From JBGSMB01 sp041740375 (lineage in GTDB: Bacteria; Patescibacteriota; Saccharimonadia; Saccharimonadales; JAGQMS01): a DNA stretch of 9,961 nucleotides. Numbering within the stretch: the first letter of the stretch is position 1; every line of letters begins with the position of its first letter. The position numbers were made by a program, and so were the translations under genes. The stretch lies in the NCBI GenBank assembly GCA_041740375.1, contig JBGSMB010000002.1, positions 1-9,961 on the forward strand. The letters run 5' to 3'. The notes under the pieces were generated by a model. It saw nothing but the letters and a program-made list of their open reading frames with translations, was not told the DNA's origin and searched no databases. Positions 1-5,571 of the stretch are shown here, one piece after another.

Positions 1-75
1 TGACTACACATAAAATACTAAATAGCTGAATCATTACTAAAATAGTACCGCTAATGCTTTAAAAAACTAAAGATT

Positions 76-789
76 TCAGGCTAGATTCTTTGGACCAACA
101 ACAAAATAGCCGTGCTCTTTATCTCTTTTCTGAGAAGTAAGTGGTTCAAAAGCTAGATATTTTACAGATTCCGAGTCTACAAAATATTCAAACACCTCTA
201 GCTCAGCAGATTTCCCACCGGCGTCACTCAGTGCATTTTGCACAAATCCAGGCACGAAAGGTATATTTTTCCATACACAATCAAAAAAAATAAGTGGCTT
301 ATATTTTTCTGTATAGATATTGGACAAGTACTCCTTAAATGCTTGGCGCATCATCTCAGTACCAATTCTATCTACCCCCCTATACATTGGATCTATCACA
401 ACGGTACCTATATAGAGAGCCGGTGCGTTTTCATCAATACTTCGCTGTATTTTATTCACACTAGATATATCGACCCAGACAACACGCTCTAATCCTATGT
501 GAACAGTCATTACGGCAATTACTTTATCCTGAAGATGAGCAAAAAACTTAACAACATTTAGAGACGCTACATCATCCTCGAACTCCTCGAGTGTCATGTG
601 TTGATGTTCTCCAGTAGAAGCATTTACATCCATGAACCCTTTTTCGATTACTTCCTTGTGGATAGCAGCCGCATCTAAAGTCGATAAAACCCTTGAAACA
701 CTATAGTCAACTCCGTTGACCGTAGCTATCACCGAAGTTTTAAGATACTTTTCGAAGATCTTCTCTAGTCGTAATTCTGAACCAGCCAC
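76..789 (-). CDS. GNAT-like acyltransferase (putative)
   Basis: A 237-residue soluble protein with no signal peptide or membrane segment. I do not recognise a specific family. The central block around residues 124-150 resembles the core of GNAT/FeeM-type acyltransferases: a beta strand (YIGTVVIDP) followed by YRGVDRIGTEMM, in the place where GNATs bind the acyl carrier pyrophosphate (R/Q-x-x-G-x-G/A). The fit is imperfect: there is one extra residue and Asp replaces the first Gly, so acetyl-CoA binding is not assured and acyl-ACP or another donor is possible. The start is GTG at 789, preceded by AAGGAG with 5-nt spacing; an in-frame TAA lies just upstream, so no longer start exists. The stop is TGA. 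It is transcribed divergently from the speD-like gene across 77 bp, suggesting shared regulation with the decarboxylase/PlsC unit. The N-terminal ~110 residues are unassigned. Confidence 0.6.
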   Translation of the reverse strand: MAGSELRLEKIFEKYLKTSVIATVNGVDYSVSRVLSTLDAAAIHKEVIEKGFMDVNASTGEHQHMTLEEFEDDVASLNVVKFFAHLQDKVIAVMTVHIGLERVVWVDISSVNKIQRSIDENAPALYIGTVVIDPMYRGVDRIGTEMMRQAFKEYLSNIYTEKYKPLIFFDCVWKNIPFVPGFVQNALSDAGGKSAELEVFEYFVDSESVKYLAFEPLTSQKRDKEHGYFVVGPKNLA

Positions 790-794
790 ATTGT

Positions 795-800
795 CTCCTT
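795..800 (-). promoter_or_regulatory. Shine-Dalgarno site of the GNAT-like gene
   Basis: AAGGAG on the minus strand, 5 nt from the GTG start at 789. An overlapping out-of-frame ATG (791-789) shares bases with this GTG and would read only eight codons before TAG. The GTG frame is the one that encodes the long protein. Confidence 0.65.
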
Positions 801-831
801 ATATTGGACTGTTAATTTTCCTGTGTTTAGA

Positions 832-848
832 GTACTTTAAATTAGTAC
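832..848. promoter_or_regulatory. Inverted repeat in the divergent intergenic region (possible operator)
   Basis: GTACT and AGTAC arms (5 bp, perfect) flank a 7-nt AT-only centre, placed in the middle of the 77-bp gap between the GNAT-like and speD-like genes. Read on the minus strand, the same 17 bp form the spacer between a weak -35 (TTGTTT) and a weak -10 (TCTAAA) for the GNAT-like gene, so a bound dimer would cover that promoter. This is a position-based inference; short AT-rich repeats also arise by chance. Confidence 0.35.
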
Positions 849-866
849 AAACAAACATAAAAACTA

Positions 867-1229
867 ATGAAACATGCAACCGCCACCTCTAGCCACCACT
901 TAGGTACGATCTTTACCCCTGAAGACCATAAGCTACATGACTGTCAGGGCTTTTTAGATTTCCTGCACCCACTGTTTGACGCTCACGGTGTACAGAACCT
1001 CGGAGTACTTTCACATATTTTTGAAAACGGTAGCTTTTCTCTGGTCGTAATGCTTGCAGAGTCACATATATCCGTACATACATGGCCTGAAAATAAGTGC
1101 ATTCAGCTTGATGTTTTTTTGTGCAATTACGAGAAGGATAATTCGACCACCGGTAAAGCTCTTTTTGATACAATCGTTGCGTACTTTAATCCCAATGATC
1201 AGTACCTCTCTACCATAGAACGTTTATGA
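867..1229 (+). CDS. speD: Pyruvoyl-dependent decarboxylase, SpeD/AdoMet decarboxylase family (class 1b size)
   Basis: A 120-residue cytosolic proenzyme of the prokaryotic AdoMet decarboxylase family. The self-cleavage site is clear: LAESHISVHTWPE, with Glu65-Ser66 as the processing junction. Ser66 would become the N-terminal pyruvoyl group of the alpha chain. His71 and Cys86 sit 5 and 20 residues after the serine, exactly the spacing of the catalytic His and Cys in the Thermotoga enzyme (Ser63/His68/Cys83). The canonical product is decarboxylated AdoMet for spermidine synthesis. The flanks are divergent: the family's GxH...D start is degenerate (SSHHLGTIFTPED) and FTCG is replaced by FLCN. 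No speE lies in the window. SpeD relatives that decarboxylate ornithine or arginine are known in bacteria, so the symbol denotes the family only. No Shine-Dalgarno is visible before the ATG at 867. The TGA stop overlaps the next ATG by 4 nt. Confidence 0.88.
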   Translation: MKHATATSSHHLGTIFTPEDHKLHDCQGFLDFLHPLFDAHGVQNLGVLSHIFENGSFSLVVMLAESHISVHTWPENKCIQLDVFLCNYEKDNSTTGKALFDTIVAYFNPNDQYLSTIERL

Positions 1230-1819
1230 ATTTTTTTGCTGTTAAAGCTACACAATATATCTTTTATCTTCCGCTAAGAGTACTTTTGTCCCCGTTTGTT
1301 GCAATAGATAGTAAAAATTTAGTCTTTGAGGAATCAAGTGTTCGGTCAAATTTTGTAATAGCTGGAAACCATATAAGCATGCTTGACCCGTTCTTGATGT
1401 GTGCAAGTTTGCCAATTAGTCCTACTCGCATTCTTATGCCATACCGATTTATAGTTGCTAACGCATATTACGATAATTTTTTACTTCGGCCCGGGCTATG
1501 GCTATTGGGTGGATATAGGGCGTATCCTCATTCTTCGAAGAAGTACGGACTTGAGCTAAGTTATGTGTTGCTAGATAACCGACAAACTATCATGATCTTT
1601 CCGGAAGGTAGAGTAAACCGTACGGGCAATAAACTGCCTGCGAAAAGAGGTGTTGCAGAGCTAGCTAAGTATGAAAATGTAAAGATAATTCCTGTCGCGG
1701 TTACCAAAAATAAATCAAAAATATTTAAGCGATTTACAGTGACTTTTGGTAAACCGGAGAATATGAACAGCCTAAGCCCTGAACAAATAATGCAAAAAGT
1801 GTGGGATCTGGCTTCATAG
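1226..1819 (+). CDS. PlsC-type 1-acylglycerol-3-phosphate acyltransferase family protein
   Basis: A 197-residue lysophospholipid acyltransferase-family protein. It shows motif I NHISMLD (His49 and Asp54 as the NHx4D catalytic pair), a central LLRPGLWLLGGYRAYP region in place of motif II, motif III FPEGR at 125-129 (glycerol-phosphate binding in PlsC) and motif IV VKIIPVAV at 152-159. Hydrophobic stretches near residues 10-26 suggest peripheral or single-span membrane association. The usual role is transfer of an acyl chain from acyl-ACP or acyl-CoA to lysophosphatidate, but the family also acylates lyso-ornithine lipid (OlsA) and other lysolipids. The ATG overlaps the speD stop by 4 nt (ATGA) and has no Shine-Dalgarno of its own, implying translational coupling. 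That pairing with a decarboxylase makes a specialised substrate possible. At 197 residues it is on the short side for PlsC (about 240). Confidence 0.85.
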   Translation: MNFFAVKATQYIFYLPLRVLLSPFVAIDSKNLVFEESSVRSNFVIAGNHISMLDPFLMCASLPISPTRILMPYRFIVANAYYDNFLLRPGLWLLGGYRAYPHSSKKYGLELSYVLLDNRQTIMIFPEGRVNRTGNKLPAKRGVAELAKYENVKIIPVAVTKNKSKIFKRFTVTFGKPENMNSLSPEQIMQKVWDLAS

Positions 1820-1850
1820 TTCATGAGAAAAGATATAGAATAGGAAGATT

Positions 1851-2219
1851 ATGGCAAAAATAGCAATTATCGAAGATGACCAAGCAATTTCACAGATGTA
1901 CCGTATCAAGTTTGAAGCAGAAGGCTACACCGTTGATACTGCCGAAAATGGCCGACTAGGCTTAGAGCTCCTCGAAAGTATGCAACCTGACATCGTGCTT
2001 CTCGACATCATGATGCCCGAGATGAATGGAGATGCCGTCCTAGATAAACTCCGTAAGTCTACGTGGGGTAAGGATATGAAGGTGATTATCTTAACCAACA
2101 TGGGTGAACAAGAAGCACCAAAACGACTAAAGGAGCTTGGGGTAACGGCCTTTATCGTTAAGGCAGAGATGACTCCGAGCCAAGTTGCCGAACTCGTAAA
2201 ACAGCGTCTTTCCGAATAA
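1851..2219 (+). CDS. Receiver-only (CheY-like) response regulator 1
   Basis: A 122-residue protein made of a single REC domain. The acidic pocket is Glu8/Asp9/Asp10, the phospho-acceptor is Asp52 in LLDIMMPEMNG, the switch Thr is Thr82 in ILTNM, and the conserved lysine is Lys104 in FIVKAE. There is no output domain, so it must act by protein contact or as a phosphorelay intermediate. It has a good Shine-Dalgarno AGGAAG (1842-1847). It follows the PlsC-type gene by 31 nt, so read-through from speD is possible. It resembles the second regulator (6744-7133): both carry LR..xWG before the fifth strand and TNM at the switch Thr. It is not adjacent to a kinase; the nearest are about 1.6 kb downstream. 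Its TAA directly abuts the folD stop on the other strand. Confidence 0.93.
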   Translation: MAKIAIIEDDQAISQMYRIKFEAEGYTVDTAENGRLGLELLESMQPDIVLLDIMMPEMNGDAVLDKLRKSTWGKDMKVIILTNMGEQEAPKRLKELGVTAFIVKAEMTPSQVAELVKQRLSE

Positions 2220-3026
2220 TTACTTCTTTGAAGCGGCCGCCGCCAGTAGCAGATTGTCGAATAGCACCGCTACCGTTAGCGGTCCGACACCTCCGATAAT
2301 GGGAGTAATTGCTATATCATCCCTATCTCTCGCACTTCTCTCTACGTCGCCGCTCAACCCTTCTGAATCTGTCGAAGTTCCGGCATCTACGACTATTGCG
2401 CCAGGCTTAATCCAACTACCCTTTACTAAACCAGCAACGCCCAAACCGGAAACGATAAGGTCTGCATCACGTACCGCCTTCTCAATATCTGCGCCAGGCT
2501 CTGAAATCACCATAGGATCATAGCCTTGCGCTCTCCATGATTCGACGATTGGGCCACCAACGAGTTTTCCCTCACCCAAGATTACTATTTTTTTGCCCAC
2601 TAGAGATATGTCATAAGCCGCAAGTAACCAATCAATAGCTGTAGGCGTCGGAGCGCGAAAGTTTGAATTCTCGCCGAGAGAATCAATATCTTTGGATGGG
2701 ATAATTTTGTCGACAAGCCCAATATCTATGTCTTGCGCCAATGGAAGCTGGACGATGCAACCATGGATACCTTCATCATTGTTTGCATTTTTAATCTTAA
2801 GCCTGGCGTCTTCCTCGCTTTCAAGCACCTCGACCTTAACACTTACGCCAATGGAATCACCGTATGCCTTTTTTACTCTCAAATACGTCTTCGTAGCCGG
2901 AGTGTCAACTGTTGTTATGATAAGTAGCGTCGGACTTATGCCCTCTGATTGCTTTAAGCGACGAACCTCTCTTGCTTGACGCTCTTTTATAAATTCGGAT
3001 ATTTCTTTTCCATTTAGTGATTTCAT
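2220..3026 (-). CDS. folD: Bifunctional methylenetetrahydrofolate dehydrogenase / methenyltetrahydrofolate cyclohydrolase
   Basis: A 268-residue cytosolic enzyme that interconverts 5,10-methylene-, 5,10-methenyl- and 10-formyl-tetrahydrofolate. The catalytic segment TYLRVKK (Tyr48, Lys52) matches the family YxxxK. GCIVQLPL (89-96) carries the substrate-site Gln93, PSKDIDS includes Asp114 (counterpart of the E. coli folate-contacting Asp), and GGVGPLT (245-251) is the C-terminal signature. The Rossmann phosphate-binding loop reads GEGKLVGGP (151-159) where most bacteria have GxSxxVGxP, and PCTP is APTP, so cofactor preference (NADP or NAD) may differ. It is somewhat shorter than the usual 280-300 residues. 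The ATG at 3026 has only a weak upstream purine run. A possible minus-strand promoter (TTGGCT, 17 nt, TAGACT) lies close to the start. It is divergent from the TM2 gene and convergent with regulator 1. Confidence 0.95.
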   Translation of the reverse strand: MKSLNGKEISEFIKERQAREVRRLKQSEGISPTLLIITTVDTPATKTYLRVKKAYGDSIGVSVKVEVLESEEDARLKIKNANNDEGIHGCIVQLPLAQDIDIGLVDKIIPSKDIDSLGENSNFRAPTPTAIDWLLAAYDISLVGKKIVILGEGKLVGGPIVESWRAQGYDPMVISEPGADIEKAVRDADLIVSGLGVAGLVKGSWIKPGAIVVDAGTSTDSEGLSGDVERSARDRDDIAITPIIGGVGPLTVAVLFDNLLLAAAASKK

Positions 3027-3051
3027 TCTTGTCTACTAGTCTAGTGATTTT

Positions 3052-3081
3052 TTGAAAACTAGCCAATACTTATGTCACAAT
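3052..3081 (+). promoter_or_regulatory. Putative sigma-70-type promoter for the TM2 / DUF2752 / kinase unit
   Basis: A -35 TTGAAA (3052-3057), an 18-nt spacer, and an extended -10 TGTCACAAT (TG at 3073-3074, hexamer CACAAT at 3076-3081). Transcription would start near 3088, leaving a leader of about 24 nt that contains the GGAGG site. The -10 hexamer matches only four of six consensus positions. Confidence 0.4.
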
Positions 3082-3098
3082 GCCTACAGATATTTAAT

Positions 3099-3103
3099 GG
3101 AGG
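3099..3103 (+). promoter_or_regulatory. Shine-Dalgarno site fixing the TM2 start
   Basis: GGAGG 8 nt before the ATG at 3112. This is the strongest ribosome-binding site nearby and selects that ATG over an in-frame TTG at 3052, which lies within the probable -35 element. Confidence 0.75.
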
Positions 3104-3111
3104 CTATCAAA

Positions 3112-3459
3112 ATGGCAGAAAAAAAAGAACCAACAACAAAAATTGGTGATTACGAAGTAGTATCAGAGAAAAGCTACGTAGTAGCTTTTCTACTTTCTTG
3201 GTTAGTTGGTTTCCTGGGGATCGATAGATTTTATCTTGGGTATACAGGGCTGGGTGTATTAAAACTTATTACTCTTGGGGGCTGTGGCATTTGGGCGCTT
3301 ATTGACTGGATTCTTATTACCTTTGGCGCGCTGAAGGATTCAGATGGCAGAGAACTAGAGGGCTATCAAGAAAATAAAAAAACAGTGCAAATTGCCTTCT
3401 TTGTATTAATCGCAATTGGTATAGCAGGAAACGCTTTGCGTCTTGGTCTTGAACTTTAG
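3112..3459 (+). CDS. TM2-domain membrane protein
   Basis: A 115-residue inner-membrane protein. After about 20 polar residues, residues 22-80 form a typical TM2 domain: a first helix (VVAFLLSWLVGFLGIDRFYL), the short polar turn DRFYLGY, then a glycine-rich second helix with KLITLGGCGIWALIDW and the ending GALKDSDGREL. A third hydrophobic segment (about 93-113) lies at the C-terminus. The biochemical role of bacterial TM2 proteins is not established. Codons 19-27, just before the first helix, contain a perfect 11-bp inverted repeat (3167-3191). The stop TAG lies 8 nt from the next start, whose Shine-Dalgarno overlaps it. It is probably the first gene of a unit running into the DUF2752-like gene and kinase 1. 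Confidence 0.9.
   Translation: MAEKKEPTTKIGDYEVVSEKSYVVAFLLSWLVGFLGIDRFYLGYTGLGVLKLITLGGCGIWALIDWILITFGALKDSDGRELEGYQENKKTVQIAFFVLIAIGIAGNALRLGLEL
3167..3191 (+). repeat. Perfect 11-bp inverted repeat inside the TM2 gene
   Basis: The left arm AGAAAAGCTAC (3167-3177), the loop GTA (3178-3180) and the right arm GTAGCTTTTCT (3181-3191) would form a compact mRNA hairpin about 55 nt after the start codon, right before the first membrane helix. The right arm is T-rich but no uninterrupted U-tract follows, so it is not a standard terminator. Function unknown. Confidence 0.85.
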
Positions 3460-3467
3460 GAAGAGTG

Positions 3468-3800
3468 GTGAAAATAAATACACTCTGGCAACTTATCGGA
3501 CTCCAAACCCCTAAAAGTCGCTTGATAGTAATCTTGTTTCTTCATGTAGCCTTACTAGCGATTTCGTATGATTTCTTAGAAGCATCTAGGTTATCGCTCT
3601 ACGATCGAATAGGTATCCCCTCCCCGTCGATAGGGCTCACGAGGGCATATTGGTTTCTACTCCACGGAAACTTACCCGCGGCTATAGATAAAAACACACT
3701 TATCCTGCTTGCAGCACCTGTTATTTGGACAATTACGATTCTCGACATTCTAAAAATTATAAAAACACCCGACAAAAAGCTTACAAGTATGCTTCAATAG
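3468..3800 (+). CDS. DUF2752-like small membrane protein with cysteine motif lost
   Basis: A 110-residue membrane protein. The start chosen is GTG at 3468, 6 nt after AGGA (3458-3461); a GTG one codon earlier is also possible but only 3 nt from AGGA. Two hydrophobic segments (about 18-35 and 77-96) flank a loop with SPSIGLTRAYWFLLHGN (starting near residue 52) and a following Ala-rich KNTLILLAAP. This matches the DUF2752 pattern CPxCGLTRA...L.HGd...A...N, including the Thr-Arg, His-Gly and Asn positions. Both cysteines of CPxCG are replaced here (Ser and Ile), so metal or redox use of that motif is excluded. DUF2752 proteins often neighbour TM2 proteins, as here (8-nt gap). Function unknown. 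The stop is 13 nt before kinase 1. Confidence 0.72.
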   Translation: MKINTLWQLIGLQTPKSRLIVILFLHVALLAISYDFLEASRLSLYDRIGIPSPSIGLTRAYWFLLHGNLPAAIDKNTLILLAAPVIWTITILDILKIIKTPDKKLTSMLQ

Positions 3801-3813
3801 AGGTAATACGCTT

Positions 3814-5571
3814 ATGTCTGGTGGATTCACATTTCGAAATAAAACGAACACTTTTCGACTTCTACAGCAAGAAATTGTCAGAAGCTATGAGTCTAATAAG
3901 GTTAGGCACAAATACCTTGGGATAATCAATCAGGCAAATGTTTTAATACTGCTGATTGCACTACTCGCTACCTATGGAACAATTGACTTGGCAACAAAAA
4001 CAAATTCCCTCTGGATAGCCTATATTACACTCGCCGTACAAACCGTAGCGGTAATAATCTTCTTCACTTCAAAAAAATACGACTGGTTTACTATACGATT
4101 ACTACTCGTTTCTTATATAGCTTTTTATGCAATCGTCCTCTTGAGAGGCGATGGATTAGCGGTTGCTCCATACTGGATGTTTACTTATATATTATTTGCC
4201 TTCGTCGGCGCAGGTGCTAAAGAGGGCTTCATCTGGATAGGACTGCAATTTAGTATTTTATGCAGCGCGCTCTATATCGATCAGCAAAATTCTACTCCAC
4301 TCATACCCATAGACTACGTGTCGATTTTAATAATTGCCTACATTCTAGTGACAGCATTCGCCTACCTAATGGACTACACCGCAAGGCTTATCTCAGCTAG
4401 GGCAGTTGAGCAAAATCATTTGATTGAAGAAGCAAACGCGCGTTACGATATTATTCTCAATAGCATCGGCGAAGCCCTTTTAGCAACAGACGAAAACGGT
4501 ACGATCGAGTTCGTAAACTCCAAAGCAACAAAACTTTTGTTGCTTCAGCGTAGTCAAATTCTCGGAGAAAACTACAAAAATATACTTACTTTGGAAAAAA
4601 ACGGTGAACCTGTAAAACAGAAAGACCACCCCATAGCCGAAGTACTTCATAATGCAAAAACCTATGAATCTAGTGCAGACGAAAAGGATAAGTATCAGCT
4701 AAGTCTTCGAAGCGGAGAAAAATTTTCCGTAACCATGACAATCACTCCTGTACAGGTTTTCGGTTTAGTGCAGGGAGCGATATTCCTCTTCAAAGATGCT
4801 TCTATTGAAGAGCAAATAAACAAGTCCAAAAATGAATTCGTTTCACTTGCGAGTCATCAACTACGTACACCTCTAAACATCGCGAACTGGTACTTAGAAA
4901 AGATCCTTTCTGAGAAAAAGGGTAAGTTGAACAAAAAACAACGAGAGTATCTCGAGGACCTAAAGGACAATAATTCACGCATGTCTACTTTGGTGGCAGA
5001 CTTATTGACTGTATCGCGTTTAGAGTTAGGCAAAACTAATAAGAAGTCCGAGGAAGTAAACCTATCAAAACTAGTTCGTACCATTGCAAAAGAAATTAGT
5101 CCAATCGTCGAAGAAAAAAGCCTTCAGCTGAAGATTGTCGATCATTGTAGTGATGCAGTCCTAAAACACAGCGACAATAGTTTAACTACTGTTATTATTC
5201 AAAACCTTCTCACAAACGCCGCAAAATATACCCAAGAAGATGGTGAGATATTCATCACACTACGTAGTGTGCAGGCGCACGAACAGTTAAACTCTGCTCA
5301 AAAACTTGTATCTGAAAAGCCGGGGTTCGTTATTAGCGTTAAGGACTCGGGCATTGGGATTCCGGCCGAACAACAAGGAAAAATATTTAGCAAATTATAC
5401 CGCGCAGACAACGCTCAACAAGTAGATGTAAGTGGCACCGGTCTTGGCCTATATGTTACTCAAAGTTTCGCCCATGAACTTGGCGGGTTCGTTTGGTTCA
5501 TTTCCGAAAAGGATATGGGTAGCGAATTCTCGGTATACTTACCGTTAAACAGCAGGGTGACAGAATCATGA
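3814..5571 (+). CDS. Membrane PAS sensor histidine kinase 1
   Basis: A 585-residue inner-membrane kinase. About 40 polar N-terminal residues precede roughly six membrane helices (near 40-60, 66-85, 93-110, 118-134, 137-154, 168-187) with short loops, so the sensor probably detects something in or at the membrane. A PAS domain follows at about 205-330 (YDIILNSIGEALLATDENG...). HisKA has phospho-acceptor His348 in ASHQLRTPLNIANWYLEK; the residue after His is Gln, not the usual Glu. HATPase_c shows the N box (NLLTNAAKYT, Asn464/Asn468), G1 (DSGIGIP, from Asp511) and G2 (GTGLGL, 541-546). An insertion of about 20 residues lies between the N box and G1. The start has AGAGG about 10 nt upstream. 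Its TGA overlaps kinase 2 by 4 nt. Two inverted repeats lie inside (4523-4545, 5256-5271). The signal is unknown. Confidence 0.93.
   Translation: MSGGFTFRNKTNTFRLLQQEIVRSYESNKVRHKYLGIINQANVLILLIALLATYGTIDLATKTNSLWIAYITLAVQTVAVIIFFTSKKYDWFTIRLLLVSYIAFYAIVLLRGDGLAVAPYWMFTYILFAFVGAGAKEGFIWIGLQFSILCSALYIDQQNSTPLIPIDYVSILIIAYILVTAFAYLMDYTARLISARAVEQNHLIEEANARYDIILNSIGEALLATDENGTIEFVNSKATKLLLLQRSQILGENYKNILTLEKNGEPVKQKDHPIAEVLHNAKTYESSADEKDKYQLSLRSGEKFSVTMTITPVQVFGLVQGAIFLFKDASIEEQINKSKNEFVSLASHQLRTPLNIANWYLEKILSEKKGKLNKKQREYLEDLKDNNSRMSTLVADLLTVSRLELGKTNKKSEEVNLSKLVRTIAKEISPIVEEKSLQLKIVDHCSDAVLKHSDNSLTTVIIQNLLTNAAKYTQEDGEIFITLRSVQAHEQLNSAQKLVSEKPGFVISVKDSGIGIPAEQQGKIFSKLYRADNAQQVDVSGTGLGLYVTQSFAHELGGFVWFISEKDMGSEFSVYLPLNSRVTES
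4523..4545 (+). repeat. Perfect 11-bp inverted repeat inside kinase 1 (PAS region)
   Basis: The left arm AAGCAACAAAA (4523-4533), a single central C (4534) and the right arm TTTTGTTGCTT (4535-4545). As RNA the stem would be about nine pairs with a short A/U loop. It codes for part of the PAS domain (residues about 237-244). Arms this long with a one-base centre are unexpected in coding sequence. Confidence 0.8.
5256..5271. repeat. Perfect 16-bp palindrome inside kinase 1 (ATPase domain)
   Basis: CACACTAC and GTAGTGTG with no spacer, in the segment between the N and G1 boxes. The core CTACGTAG is the same as at the centre of the TM2-gene hairpin (3174-3181). It could be a dimeric protein site or chance. 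Confidence 0.7.

Noticed and set aside
35..47. TACTA-AAA-TAGTA hairpin downstream of the GNAT-like gene as a terminator
   Set aside because: The stem is only 5 bp, all but one pair A/T, and lacks a U-tract in the minus-strand direction. The remaining 75 bp at the left edge show nothing else recognisable.
238..492. Open frame on the plus strand (84 codons)
   Set aside because: Antisense shadow of the GNAT-like gene, with no recognisable domain or ribosome-binding site.
1531..1542. TTCTTCGAAGAA palindrome in the PlsC-type gene
   Set aside because: A 12-bp palindrome is expected a few times per 10 kb by chance, and it encodes ordinary residues.
2397..2498. Direct repeat TGCGCCAGGCT (two copies about 90 bp apart) in folD
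   Set aside because: Both copies encode Pro-Gly-Ala segments of FolD and are most simply a codon coincidence.
2254..2979. Several plus-strand frames inside folD
   Set aside because: Serine-rich low-complexity translations typical of antisense to a real gene; folD motifs are unambiguous.
3052..3111. A 20-codon N-terminal extension of the TM2 protein from a TTG start
   Set aside because: The TTG lies within a probable -35 box, has no Shine-Dalgarno, and the ATG at 3112 has GGAGG at 8 nt.
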